64,000 bases of DNA, from contig NC_090280.1 in assembly GCF_037392515.1 (NCBI RefSeq), forward strand, positions 17,362,001 through 17,426,000, given 5' to 3'. This document shows positions 1-19,581 of this stretch, piece after piece. The translations under genes and the position numbers were made by a program. The stretch comes from Haliotis asinina. Its lineage: Eukaryota; Mollusca; Gastropoda; Lepetellida; Haliotidae. The notes under the pieces were generated by a model. That model did not search any database, had not been told where the DNA came from, and saw only the letters and a list, made by a program, of their open reading frames with translations. Position 1 is the first letter of the stretch. The number at the start of each line of letters is the position of its first letter.

Positions 1-456
1 CTAGAATATTGCAAAAAGCAGCACAAAACCTTGCTCATTTACTGCCATCACCTCTCAAAGTAATTCTCTTCGCATTTTACAGCATACTTTTTCAGGATTT
101 AGTTTCCTTACTGTTAGCATAATTAATGTATTTATTCGCAACGAAAATTAAATAGATTTCAAAAATCACTTTCGAATTATTTGTTTATATTTTTTTTAAA
201 CTGCCAGCTTGTAAAATATGTAAGTAAAGTGAGAGCTGTAATGTTTATGGTCACATTCTATGTTGTTTTTGTTTACACTGACAAGTTATATTGCACATGA
301 TGTTATCTGCACGCTTTGGTAAATAAATGTCTCGTCCATTGTGCTCATATGTCCCACCTAAGTGATAAACGTCTGAAAGCTGCATCAGTTCAGGCTGTTT
401 AAGCGTCAGATTGACATGCAGAGATGAAAATGATATACCATCACACTCATTTTAAG

Positions 457-610
457 GGGCAGTGGGGTAGCCCAGTGGAAAAGTATCTGCTCATGACACT
501 GAAGTCATGGCTTCCATTCAAAACACGAGAAACTTCATTTTAGGTGTCCTGCTATGATATTTCTGGAATATATTAAAAACAATGTAAAACCATACTCACT
601 CGCTGACTGA
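457..610 (+). mobile_element. SINE-A copy (tRNA-derived), old
   Basis: Diverged copy starting with the A-box-like GTGGGGTAGCCCAGTGG. It ends with ATATTTCTGGAATATATTAAAA and ACTCACTCG, matching the tail of better copies such as 42671-42836. The B-box region is degraded. Confidence 0.75.
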
Positions 611-849
611 TGTCAGCGATGACTCAATGACAAGAAATACTATAAATCAACAAAGTTCCCCATCGTCAGTGTTTTGCGAGATAAACAGCTCAGCCAGTCC
701 TACATCTTGTTTGTGCACCTCTTAATGATAACAATACTCACTCACATGAATAATCTAATATAAACATGATCTTCATGCTTTAGTGTAGTGAATTGCATTA
801 AACATGTCATGAATTGTTAAGTCCCTTCTTGCTACATGCTGCTGTTATA

Positions 850-990
850 TTAGCTGAAGCATTTGCTTGTCATGTCGAAGTAACAGGTTCATTTCCCTAC
901 ATATCATTCTTGTGAAGCCTATTTCAGTTGCACCCTGCTGTGATATTGCTGGAGGTTTGCTCAAAGGAACATAAAACCTAACTTAGGTAC
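850..990 (+). mobile_element. SINE-A copy, old and 5'-degraded
   Basis: Recognisable from the tRNA-like half (GCTTGTCATG, GGTTCATTTCCC) and from the unit GTGATATTGCTGGA followed by AACATAAAACCTAACT. The first 30 or so bases are unrecognisable. Confidence 0.6.
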
Positions 991-1094
991 AACCATAAAT
1001 ATTGTAATTTGGCCATGTACAATGACAGTCCATGCCAAACATTTTGAGTTTGTTGGCCTGAATGTGTTACTTATAATGAATTGAAGAAACTATA

Positions 1095-1160
1095 TGGCTT
1101 TAAGCCGTTTTTACCAATATTTAGCAATATCACAGCATGGGACGCCAGAAGATCTTTTGG
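1095..1160 (-). mobile_element. SINE-A tail fragment
   Basis: Reads as the SINE-A 3' half in reverse: TTTAGCAATATCACAGC and GGACGCCAGAA. Only the tail is left. Confidence 0.5.
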
Positions 1161-1764
1161 CCACCAGGCTACACCAGCACCCAAGTAAATATTTGCCATA
1201 GTATTTAGATCGGTTCATGCTGACCTAGGACATCAAGACAGTTACTTGACTACTAGAGGACTCATGCCTAGTGGATGTAGTTGCAGACTTCAGTTATTTA
1301 CAAGAATCCCCAACCTCCCCAAAAGACCAATCAGTTCACTCGTCCAATACAGCCCTGCTTGATAGCAGGTCTCCAAAGTCTCGAATATAGCGCCAATATG
1401 TCAGACAGACTGACAGACATGATAGTGTATCAAGTCTCTACACACATCATTTCCTGGTAAAGATATGACAAAACTTCAGTGTTGCTTTGATGAGGAAGTT
1501 TTTATGACTCCCTCGGGGTTGCAGGTGCTTCTAAACCAACATTGAAAGTTAGATAATATCTGTCCCAGAAACCTGGTTGATATCCTTGATAACAACTCTC
1601 TCTGCGTACATACCCTGTGATTGTCAATGCCTAAAGGGCTTGTGTACACTACTCATAATATAGACACACATATGGAGTATTGTCATATTGCCTATATGAG
1701 TGACAGGGATATATTTCACATGCACATTTATGAGTGATTTATTCATAACTCCCAACAAAACCTG

Positions 1765-2135
1765 TAAGAGCATCTGACCTATCACAAAAACACTTCTGGG
1801 AACATATGTCCTGGTTCAAAAATATCCTGTGCAAACTTGACTGTGTGCAAACTTCATAACTATCTGTGTTATCTGTCTTCATTTCCTATGACCCAACATG
1901 ACTGCTCCATCTCAAAAGTAGCCACTGTGAACTTTTGTCCTGTCTCAAATGAAACCTGTGTATGAACATCTGCTCTGTCTCAAAAGAAACTTCTGCAAAC
2001 AAATATGTCCTGTCTCAAATGAAACCAGTGTTTGAAGGTCTGCTCTGTCTCAAAAGAAACGTCTGTAAATATCAGTTTCAAATGAAACCACTGTGAGCAA
2101 ATGTCCTATCTGGAATGAAAGCTGTGCGAACCTAT
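1765..2135 (+). repeat. Divergent tandem repeat, unit about 30-37 bp
   Basis: The phrase TGTCTCAAATGAAACC, alternating with TGTCTCAAAAGAAAC, recurs about eight to ten times with variable spacers. Copies are too diverged for an exact period by eye. Confidence 0.6.
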
Positions 2136-2689
2136 AACATTTCATGAGATTCTTTATGGTTCTTCGAAACAAAGGTAAAGCCAATAGGAAAAGACTACCA
2201 ATGAATGATCAAATTGTCAGTATGATTCACATTGATACTAAGGAAGTTATCAGTCTCAGTGGAAAGTAAAGGACAACATAGTTTCATAATTGAGGTCACC
2301 GTGAAATGTCTATCCAACACATCAGTACACAGCCTTGTAATAAATGGCTTTGCTTTTCAAATTTCTTATCAGCGACAGACCTTATCTGTACATGAAAATG
2401 TTCATAATTTATATGTTCAAAGGGTTTCACCCTGCTTGCTGTGATTGAATTATTACTGGTGTTGTAGTTTGAAGCCATTGAGGGCGCTGGGCTGATCGCA
2501 AGTTATTGAGAAAAGGGGGGTGTTTTTCAGTCCCTGTGAAACATGGAACTAAGCATTCTGTTTGGGGGAGTTACATTTAATTGGGAGTTACGTCCAATAC
2601 ATGAACATTGGGATGCAAATTGAAAAGCATGTAGATCTCAGAGATCACATTTATGATTTGCCCCAGAACTTTGAAACATTGAAACCATT

Positions 2690-3100
2690 CAAACCATTGC
2701 TGTTAACAGATTTTTTTCATTTTTTTATGGTTTCCATGGAAACGATTTGAACTTAGCCTCAAAAGGAAGGAGTGACATTAGTTTCTGAGCACAGCTCGAA
2801 AACTGTTCAATGTCTTTCATCAGGACTTAAAAGATATATCCAACATGAGCTAAAGTGGTGTCTTTTGAGATTTGCCGGTATTTGGCCTTCTTATTTTCTG
2901 GGTTTCCTTAGTGGAAACGATTTGGACTTAGTTTCAAAAGGGAGGTGTTGGCTTCGTTTCCAGTTCACAACTCAAGAAATGTTAATTTCTGTCTACAAGA
3001 CTTGACAGATATATCAAACACATTTCAAAGTAGCGCCATTTACTATTTGCAGACTATGTTTTTCATGATTCCATGGAAACGATATGAAACCAAGTAAAAA
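2690..3100 (+). repeat. Divergent tandem duplication, unit about 170 bp
   Basis: A segment centred on TTCCATGGAAACGATTTG recurs near 2731, 2905 and 3070. It is followed by CTTAGYYTCAAAAGG and by AGATATATCMAACA in the first two copies. The first copy holds a perfect palindrome GTTTCCATGGAAAC at 2730-2743, which resembles an RFX X-box. Confidence 0.55.
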
Positions 3101-3992
3101 ATTCAAGTTGGATATTACGTAACTGTCAGACATTAAGTAACTGTCTGATGATTTGTTCTTTCAAATTTAAGAGGGCCAGGGGAATTTGTCATCGTCTGAT
3201 GACTCTTGTTATAGCTGACAATCACATGTCAACAAAGTGTTGTCACAGTGGGAACAGTGAGATCACATGAAACCACATTGGTGACAGGTCACATTGTTCC
3301 ATTATGCAAATAATATCTGGCATATACACCAAAGTTGCATGACCATTTTATGACTGTAAATATTTTAAATTTAGAGGTCAAACCTGTTGTCTCTTGTTGG
3401 TTCACACACAAAGTGATATAAGGTCTTTTTCTTACCACCAGAAAAACAAGTTTGGTAAAAATGTAACCTGTAGATGAGCCAGACACTTTCTACAACCTTC
3501 CTTATTTGATCCTTAAATTTCAGCATATCTACAGCCATATACAGTACTTGTTAACAATGAACAGATGTGAGACTGAGTTTTAAGTAGTTAATCAAGCAAG
3601 GATGAGAATGTAAAAATAAATAATTACCAATAGAGTAGATCGTATGGTCTAGTTCATGAGAATCTTATTCTCCTAGCAAGCTAGTGGTAACCTGCAGAGC
3701 AGAGAGGGTCACAAGTGCTTTGCAAATGGATGTTGTGATCTTGCATAAAGACACTCGCTCGATCAGTATAACTGTAACACTATACTCTGTACAGTGTTCC
3801 ACTAGTCAGACAGGTGATTATGAGGGGTATCACCAGTGATAGTATTGTCAGTGATGAGGGTTCTCCTTCATTATGTATAACCAAACGTTTGAGGTGATTA
3901 GTTTTCTATGAAAAAATATTTGTCTTTCTTGAATTATTTACAAGTTATTGATCATCGTCTTGCAACGAAAGTACCAGAGCACCTCTGACTGT

Positions 3993-4138
3993 TAAGGCGG
4001 CAGTGGGGTAGCCTAGTGTGACATGCCATTAAACCCACATGGGCACGATGTGTGATGCCCATTTCATGTGTCCCCGGCCATGGTATTGCTGGGATATTGC
4101 TAAAAGAAACATAAGACTAAACTCAATCAATCAATCAA
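3993..4138 (+). mobile_element. SINE-A copy with internal deletion
   Basis: Starts GCAGTGGGGTAGCCTAGTG, jumps over most of the tRNA body to CCCACATGGGCACGATGTG, then continues to ATATTGCTAAAAG and ACTAAACTCAATCAATC. The A-box to B-box part is deleted or rearranged. Confidence 0.75.
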
Positions 4139-5446
4139 TTTGATCCTGAGTTATTCTTCCCAATGTTTCAGATATTTCTAGTATTAAGGTTTAAGACATT
4201 CAAACCATGTCCAAACTATATGTACAGTTTATATATATTATATTATTATGTTATTATGTTATTATGATTGCTGTAAGATGTGTGACACATGTTATGATGA
4301 GACAGGTACACAGTAGGCGAGGTGACAGTGGGGAATATAAAGTCATAACACACTGATAGAATGGATTGATCTACCTACATATTATCCCAGCTTCTATATA
4401 TAACTGTTCAATAACCACCACTGAGAAAGGGGTCAAACATGTAGGTTTCATGAAAGGCTATTGAAATATATGGGTGTCGTAAGTGTACAAAGCATGTTTT
4501 GCCAGTGGGGGACTGGAGAGAGGCAGGGGTCTGATTTATAGGGTTTCTGTGTGGTAATTGTTCTATTGACAACTTGATTAGTCGGTGCGTCTGATTTTCA
4601 AGTTCTGGAAAAAACGTATATATGAGATGAATCTCTGGGTGTTTTGGCGACAGTAACCAAGGAGTACATGACTTAGATTCAGGTGTACAAGATGATTTTG
4701 TACATAACATGCAAGATGATTACCTACTTTGTACGCAACGTACAGACTTCTCCAGAACAATCATCATCATCCCTATTTGTATGTATGTCTCTTTTTCTGT
4801 CTATCTCTGTCTTCTTTCTGCTTTTCCTTGCTGCTTGCTTTTGTTCATATGCACAGCAATTGTAGCATTTTCATGCTGTCTCTCTCTCTCTGATCGAATG
4901 TCATCTCTGCTATGACAACCAGTGAGAATGAACAGAGAGAACCTTCTGGAACCAACGTCAGCCGGTCGCCTTCAACAAACAGATCAAGGCTGTCTCTGTA
5001 AATTTCCATCATTCCTCTCTCCAGGAAGCAGTTATCTGTGCATGTGTAGCAACACAAGAAATCCATCTTACCAGTACACTCTCATTATTTATTGGACAAA
5101 AGACCTATTCACTCTCACTTCTGATGGTGATTTCGTAAATAGATGTCTTAGTGAATATATAACCCAGGTCGATAGTTTCTGCCATCATGTTGGCTCAAGC
5201 GTCTAGCACAAAATCTTTATCGATTGTTTCCAAACAATGGCGACTTATGTTTGAATTCTTATGTTTGAATATCAGTTTTGTAGTCTTGCCATAAGCTTGC
5301 TTTTACAGTTCCATTTAATTGATTTCTTTAATGATTAATTTCCTGAATAATAGACACTGAAACATAAAACAATGAACAAATATAAGATAAATAATGGTAG
5401 TCCCCATTCAGGAAAACAAATACAGTGAAACCAGTTCATTAAGTGA

Positions 5447-5498
<52 letters not shown>

Positions 5499-5499
5499 C
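5447..5499 (+). repeat. (TCTG)n microsatellite
   Basis: About thirteen uninterrupted TCTG/GTCT units. Confidence 0.95.
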
Positions 5500-5639
5500 A
5501 CAGTTATTTTCATGGAGGACGCTGTGGCTGACCAGGTTAGGCAGCTGACTTTGAGTGGGTTTGGTGCCCGGATGTCACTCAACCTAAACAAATTACTAGA
5601 ATCTGCACTTTACTAGTGTTATCCCAAGTATAACATATA

Positions 5640-6149
5640 TACTCTTCAAAAAAAGTAGGGGAACCTGAACTTTCAATTTATATAGGAAGTGTAAACTTTA
5701 AGAAATATTTCAAAGACAGACATCTTATGAATGCACCTCCATTTCCCTCTATTACCACTCCTAAACACAACACATGATATGCACGTGCACAAAGTAGTAG
5801 CTCCATACACGTGCATGGGGTCCCATTTTTTATTTTTACGTAAATAGGTCGAGAAATCACTTAGAACACTAATTTTTACTCTCATCTTGCATCACACATT
5901 TGTTAGTGTTTGTTTCTAGTCATTTGTTTTAAAATGAAAATCGTATACATGCAAATTACATGCCATACACCAATCATCTTTCAAAAGCGACTGCATTCCA
6001 AATAACTATGGTAGTAAGGAAGTGCAAATGGTGATGCGCTCTCAAAACATTCAGTAATATCATATCAACATTGATTGACGCCGATAAGTCTCCTAGTTTT
6101 AATTGTAAATAAAAAAATATCTAGTTCCCCAAATTTTTTTTTAAGAGTA
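5640..6149. mobile_element. Tc1/mariner-like non-autonomous element, about 510 bp
   Basis: Near-perfect terminal inverted repeats: TACTCTTCAAAAAAAGTAGG at the left, and the reverse complement of CCCCAAATTTTTTTTTAAGA at the right. Each side is flanked by TA (5638-5639 and 6150-6151), as expected for Tc1/mariner integration. There is no transposase-like reading frame, so the element is non-autonomous. The family is inferred from the TA target and TIR style. Confidence 0.7.
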
Positions 6150-6420
6150 TATTACATCTGACATTGTTGTTTATACAACTCTACTGTAAATCCAGAGGGA
6201 CCTCAGTCAGCAACAACTGGAGAGTCAGTCCACTGTCCTGAGATTTGATATACAAAGCGTGGTTTTACTTCAATTCACAAACTTGCAGGTACCGCAGACC
6301 CCTAATTAGTAGTTTTAAGGGTCCTTTGCTGCAATGATGAGAAGTATCTGCGTAGAGAACTATACCGTTTATATAATTCTTTCGGTGCCGGGAATGAATC
6401 ATTGATTTTGTTAGTGAGGG

Positions 6421-6530
6421 CGGGAGTTTAGTTTTATGCTGCACTCAAGCTATATGGCAGCGGTCTGTAACTGAGTCGGAACCAGTCAGTCCAGTGATCA
6501 ACAGTATGAGCATTGATTGATCATGTGAAC
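6421..6530 (-). mobile_element. SINE-B 3' half
   Basis: Reverse-strand copy: AGTTTAGTTTTATGCTGCACTC, then GGCAGCGGTCTGTAA and CCAGTGATCAACA, matching the 3' half of 47030-47296. Confidence 0.75.
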
Positions 6531-7798
6531 TGATGGATGAAATGATGTACAGAACTAGACTGACAGAAACAGCCAAACAGCAAAGTCATCGATGTGTTGT
6601 GGGTGCAATAAATAATATTGTGCATCCCTCTGGACTCAGTGAATATTATTTTGCATCCATTGTCTACATTTGAGCTTACTGGATGTACATTTGTATGTCG
6701 CTTAAAACGTTGTAGCATTCCGAACCAGTATAACCCTATTGTGATCTTAAGAATGTCATAGTGCATTGAACTCTTTGTGAATCAGACATCAGACTGGTTG
6801 TGTTTCATGAGTTTGAATGTTGTGTTTACTCTTTACACGCTGTTATTTCCAAACTTATTGACTGAATATAGGCTGAATATGCAAACAGTATAATAGATTT
6901 CAGCCACTGGCTCTGCTTACCCAGATTTTGCAACCCTTGCTTACCTGACATGTTGCTTTACAATCAAATGTACACTCATTATTAAGTACCTGTCTCTCAC
7001 ACATTTTCTATTTGGTATAGGCAGACCTGTTTCATATTTTCAAGTGCCCATAGATATTTTCTTGTGTCCCAATGTCTTATGTGTTTAAGATGTCTTTATG
7101 TCTGTTCATTTGTCCGCCTCTCTGTATTTTTCTGTTATAAAGTGTTCAGAAATTCTACCATGTTAATAGCTTGAAAGTCAGGTCCTAGATTACGATCCAT
7201 TGTTTCATAACCTGGTAGCCAATACGTTATTCATAATCTCCTGGGAATACATTCTGAGTGGAGCAGGATTTATCATTTATCCTGGAGATCTTCCAGGATG
7301 TAACCAGTGTAACACATGAATAACAAACAAACTGTCTGGTTCAATGTAAAATGTGGGTGAATGTGGATTGTTAGTCTGACTTCTGCCTTCATTGTTAGTA
7401 AAATTTGTGCTTGGAAAATATGAAAAAATCTTACATTGCATCATTAGATTTAGGTAGATACCCTTTTATGATATTTTAGAATGGTTATGGCAAAGTGTTG
7501 AGTTTCTTTAAGTAGTTTATATGGAGAACTTATGTTAACTGTTTGCAGTCATTTTTTTTTCACTAATGTACCCTTCATTAGGACTCCTATCAATCACTGT
7601 CAGTTTCTGGGAATCACAGTATACAGAAAACATAATTTACTTACGGTACACTACAAAAGATTAGAAAAATTTATATGCTAAGCTGTATAACTATCAGTTC
7701 ATTGTATGTAACAAAACATTTTACTCACTGTACCCATATGCTGAACTGTATAGCCATGGAATGGCTGCCGTCAATGACTGATGCATGCTGGGTTGTAG

Positions 7799-14568
<6,770 letters not shown>

Positions 14569-14650
14569 ATATGGATCAAGCTATTTGGGATATTTTTAAA
14601 TTTGTGTCAACAGTTTCTTTTGAAATATCAGTATTTGGTTGTACCACTGG

Positions 14651-14656
14651 AATAAA
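14651..14656 (+). promoter_or_regulatory. Candidate polyadenylation signal AATAAA
   Basis: First AATAAA downstream of the TMEM145-like stop codon, 83 bp away. Another occurs at 18713-18718 in TAAGAAATAAAGTTTG, which would give a long 3' UTR. Confidence 0.35.
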
Positions 14657-15647
14657 TTTTCATGTACGACAAATGTTTAAAAGGATGATATGAATGATGT
14701 GATGCTGTTACACACGAAGTCATGTGAAGAAGAGAAATGGGTTTTTTTTATTTAGTGGTCTGATATTTTTTTGTATTTTTGCCCCATGATTTATTTTGGA
14801 AATATGATGTAAAGTGATGTCTGTACTGTGAAACAATAACAGAATGTTCCATTTGAGTATTTCTTAAAGGCACACATACTATCACACCACACACATTTTC
14901 TAACAATCAATATTGCATGTCTGTTATTGATACAAACTTTCAGCAAAGCTACATTTATTTTGAAATAAAATTACATATTAAGATTGCAATATGAAATTAA
15001 AAAGGTTGAGTTAATGCAAAGTTGCATTAAATCGACTGTGTGTCCCAAAGTGTTATGTCCCTTGGAAAGCTCTTTTCAAACGTCCTTTAGTGTAACCTAT
15101 GACTGAGACCAGTGCGTCATGCAACTGCATGCAACAGTTTTCAATGTACGGAGCAATCATTTACATTCCATATATGGCAAGTGTTATCTGTAGGAAGCTG
15201 TTCGCCTCAGAGTTTCAGTTATTGATTTCAGGCAAGTCACAGGGATAATAAGTCTATATATATATCATAGGCCAAAATGTTGCCTCAAAAAAATGTGACT
15301 TTGTGCCTTTGAGATTCTCAGTTATATGTGGAATAGTGTCCTCTGTCCCGTGCCTTCTGATTCTCAGATTAATGGATACAAATTTTAATGTAATGTTTTT
15401 ATTGTTATTATGCTCTTCAGCAGTGTGATGGACATGCCTCCTTGGGTGCAAGTTTCAACAAGAATTGCTTTCTTGCTGTTTTAATGTGAGGTAAAATGTT
15501 ACATTGTATTGTTTATTTACAATGAGAAAGCATGTGTCAGTGTAGTGGTAAATATTGAGAAATGTGATGAGGAACAATTTCAGAGGTGTATATATTCTGC
15601 AGCTGAGTTTAAAATTCAACTTGCCTATTTGTTCTAATCATGAATAG

Positions 15648-15730
15648 GGTGGTGGGATAGCCTTGCAGCCAAATCCTTTGCTTGTCACGCCAAAGACCTG
15701 GATTGAATTCCCCACATGTGTACAAACAAA
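15648..15730 (+). mobile_element. SINE-A tRNA-half fragment
   Basis: GGTGGTGGGATAGCCTTGCAG, TTGCTTGTCACGCCAAAGACC and a B-box-like GGATTGAATTCCCCACATG. The tail is absent. Confidence 0.7.
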
Positions 15731-16220
15731 TTGTACTCCCTTATAACTTTTTGTGATGAAAAATAGGTTTTGTTGATGTATTTGTGTAACAAATAGATTT
15801 GCAAAAGGGCTTAATTCCCTTAGTTTAAACATGATGTATACCCTTTTGGTGTGTGGAAGTGGGTTTTGAGTGGTGTTAGGTATATATGTACTGGTGACAA
15901 AAAAACAAAATGAATTTTTTGGACTTTTGATTTTTAGTGTCAGTGTGGTATGTTTATGTTTTTGAAAACATATACTCGGCAGTATTCACACTTCATGATT
16001 GTGTTCTGTAAATAAGCGAACTTGGAACAGACAATACAGAGATTGACAGCACAAGGCTGAAGCCGTGTAATACAGAACATAATACAGACAAAATTTCGTG
16101 ATCTATCTGCATTATTCAGTCTCTTTCAACCACCTCATGTGGCGACTTTTATTTACACCAAAGTCAACAAACAGGAAGATGACTCTTAAATCCCTTGACA
16201 TCTCCTGTATTTTATTACAA

Positions 16221-16370
16221 GGGACAGCCAAGTGGTTAAAGCGTTTGCTTATCATGCTGAAGACCCTGGTTCAATTCCCTACATGGGTACAATGTGTGAA
16301 GCCCATTTCTTGTGTCCTCCGCTGTGATATTGCTGGAATATTGCTGAAAGTAGCTTGGGCTAAGTTCACT
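16221..16370 (+). mobile_element. SINE-A copy
   Basis: GGGACAGCCAAGTGGTTAAA, GGTTCAATTCCCTACATGGG and GTGATATTGCTGGAATATTG in order. The tail ends in a diverged GCTAAGTTCACTC. Confidence 0.85.
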
Positions 16371-17844
16371 CCCTTGTTTCTTACTAGAACACTTTTTCAG
16401 TCTTATTTCATTACTTTTGAACCACCTGTATCGTAACCTTCAAATGATTATTGCAAGACAGATTACACTAACAGATTGTATGTCTTATTTGATACATTTA
16501 TTTCACAATGATATTTCATTAATATGTGTTCATCTTTTTGTTGTATGCTGTTATTAATAAGGTTGTAACAAGCACAATAATCAAAGTCATCGCAGTGTTT
16601 TCCTTGTTGGAAATCGGTATTAGCCTGAAGTTCTCATAAAATCTCAAGCAGTTGTTGGCTTGGTATGGTTTCTCCTTACTAATTTGGCTGCTGTGTGATG
16701 GGTTTTGTGTAATGGTATCGGGTATGCTGATGTATTCTATGTTGATATGTTACAGATTTAAGATGATCAGCAAATAAATGGTGGGGTTTTATCCAATATC
16801 CATCCATGAACAGAGTTAGTTCCCTGTGGTGGGCCAGAATTTTATGATCAGTTGGGTTGAAGACCAGACTGAGATGAATATTGGCACCACTAGATTCAGT
16901 ACTAGAGCAGCACCTATCTTGGACCTAATGGACCTAAAGCTGTTGTTAGATGTACTACGTACATTATCTTGATTTAGAATATAGAAAATAAACGTTGCGT
17001 CAGTTGCTTACTGCTTTCGTACATGCAGAATTAAGGTTTGTTTTAGATCAAAGCGTGATCCACTTATTTGATCAGATCTGTTTGATTGGCATGATTATCT
17101 GTAAGGTGCTGCAAGATTATCTGTAAGGTGCTGCAATTCCCTGTGCAGCAGTTACCTCCCTTCTTATCAGGATTCAATTCCTCTCAAATGAAGCAGATTC
17201 ACAGTAATATGACCGGAATACACTTTAGTGCAGTAAAGCCAAAATTACCCACTGATAGATGTGAGTATACAAGTAACCCCCTTGTTATTGGTTGTTGTGT
17301 ATTTGTTTTGCTGTAAATATGAAAATGAATATTTTAGCTAGATGGAACTTTTATGTGACATTATCATACCTGGTAACACGTGGAATATATGACTATTTTG
17401 TAATCGTTTACAGTGCTTTCTGAAGTCCAGTTGATAAGCATACATGTGATGAGCTATATGTGATGTGAGGTATGATAAGTATTAAAGTAGGCAATGCTGA
17501 TTTCATCTTGTAATCATTAAATCAAAATAATTCAGGTCCAGGGATAATCAGTGATTGTCTCCATTCCAGCTGACAGCACTGATTTAAATTACAAGAGAAA
17601 TATATTTAACTTGTTAAACATATTTTTTGTGATTTTTATAAATGTACATAAAAGCACTTTTACGAATTCCGTCCAACTTTTAATGTTAGAATTCAACAGT
17701 ACATTGCTTTTTCTTCATTTCTTCAAGCATTTTATTTCAACTATTTTTGATAGTTTTAATCTTGTCCAAAATTATTTTGCTCTTATCTGTTTTTTCTTAA
17801 TTTATTATTGACTTTGGCAGGTGTCTCTGTTAACAGTATGACAG

Positions 17845-17955
17845 CCTGTAGGGGAGGACCATAAAATAATACATATGGTCAGGGAGGGCCATAAAATAAC
17901 ATACATGTTCACAGAGGGACATAAAATAATATACATGTTCAGGGAGAGATGTTTA
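17845..17955 (+). repeat. Tandem repeat, unit about 34 bp, three copies
   Basis: GGGCCATAAAATAACATACATG-like phrases recur at about 17858, 17888 and 17920, each followed by GGTCAGGGAG or GTTCAGGGAG. Confidence 0.7.
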
Positions 17956-19287
17956 TTACTAATATTATGATAATTAGTGATTATTTGCAGGAAACAGATG
18001 ATCCTTACCATATTTTGAGTAGTATATTTTGTGATGTCTTGTATGAAGATAAAGGTGTAATGTGAAACCCCTAGTGTCTTTGACTTAATACTTTATAGCA
18101 TACTAGACTATGGACACTGCTGAGGTCTGCCAGGCCGTGCACCCTGTATTTCAAAGTGCTGATAGATATTTCACTGTAAATACAATGGATGAAGTCCTTT
18201 ACTTGTTTCATGCAAATTCAAAGTATTTGTACAGTGATTTATTAACAGTTGGTTTCTACCAAGTGACATGTTTCTTGTATTTCTTCTTTCTTTTTTTCAA
18301 TTCAGGGATAGCAACAGGTGAAAGCGATTTCAGCTGAAAATCAGCTGGGGTTTGGGGACCATAGGCCCCCAACAGGGTCCAGGATTGATTGATTGCCACT
18401 TAGATAAGTAGATTTCCATGGATTCGCAGAAAATTGCCATTTGTGTTAAATTGATTAATTCTGTAATTCTTGATGTGAGGGACCAAAAGAGAGTACATGT
18501 ATCTTCAGGAAAAACTGACATGTGTTAACTTCATACAGTCCTGTACGGAGACCGAGGAAATTATGATTCAAATTACAATTCTGTGTTGACTCGGAGCAGT
18601 GACGTATGTATTTTTGTGTCTTTTACTGCATAATTTGAAGAACATATTTTCTAATGCTATCTTTCTCCTCCCTGTCCGATACAATATGGTTCTGTACAGT
18701 TGTGTTATAAGAAATAAAGTTTGTATGAAGCAGTGAAACATTTGATGTATTTTATGTTAATGTCAGTCTCAATTTCTTGTCATGGATACCACCTTTGGTC
18801 TCTGAATGTAACAGGAAGTCCAAAAGTCCAACTCCTTTAAAATTGATCTTGTTCGGCTCAGTTTTGTTGTTTTATCACATATCACCAGTATTGCCGAGTG
18901 TATAAAGTCTAAAAGTCAAAATGGGCCTGCAGATTTCATTCAGGACCTGTAGATTTTAAAGTCTGCAGGCGCTAGCAGGCCCAGGTAGCCAACCGGGAAA
19001 TTAAAGTATTGCAAACACTGATTACAGCTGGGGTATATGTGATGGCGAACAACTTACAAGTGGATACTGTAAACCAGAGAGGCTAAACCCTCACAAGGTG
19101 GTAATGTCTGCTTATCTGTTGCATGGTGTAAGCTGAGTCAGACAAGATGTAACACTGTCCTGTCGATAAACTGAGATACACGTGGAAACAGATGTCATAG
19201 CCGATGACACCAGACATGGGATTCACTGTTCACTACTGAGCACACACCACGCACCCTCTTCACTTTTCCTCTCAGCTTCTTTAACTC

Positions 19288-19400
19288 AGGGATTGTAGGG
19301 TGCTGGCTAAAGTACTCTCGTCTCGTCATGCCTAAACCTGGGTTCGATACCCGATACGTGTACAGTGTGAGAAGCCCATGTCTGCTGTTTCTATCATGTC
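19288..19400 (+). mobile_element. SINE-A copy, partial
   Basis: GGTGCTGGCTAAAGTACTC, CTCGTCATGCC, GGGTTCGATACCCGATACGTG and GAAGCCCATGTCTG. Only the region up to the tail survives. Confidence 0.75.
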
Positions 19401-19453
19401 ATCCAAATTGATGTTACAAATAAATCTTTTTCTTGATTCCTTGTACCATTATA

Positions 19454-19581
19454 TACTGGACAAAAATAGTTAGGGATAAATGTAGATTTTGAAATCATTA
19501 ATAGTGATATATTTATTTATTGACACCGTGATAAGATATTGATCATAAACATACCAATATCCCTAAATTATTTGTCCAGTA
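19454..19581. mobile_element. 128-bp Tc1/mariner-like MITE
   Basis: TIRs TACTGGACAAAAATAGTTAG (left) and, at the right, the complement of CTAAATTATTTGTCCAGTA. TA is duplicated on both sides (19452-19453 and 19582-19583). No coding capacity. Confidence 0.8.

Larger units (their letters stand above)
1..7798. other. Intronic or upstream region without recognised exons
   Basis: I find no coding exon in this stretch. It precedes an exon that begins in the middle of a TMEM145-like protein, so it is probably an intron of that gene longer than 7.8 kb. It holds SINE fragments, divergent tandem repeats, a (TCTG)n run and a Tc1/mariner-like element, listed separately. The pieces 4139-5446 and 6531-7798 show nothing I can name. 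Confidence 0.6.
14569..19287 (+). other. 3' untranslated/intergenic stretch after the TMEM145-like gene
   Basis: No coding exon recognised. It holds two SINE-A copies (15648, 16221), a short tandem repeat (17845) and candidate polyadenylation signals. How far the transcript extends cannot be decided here. Confidence 0.6.
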
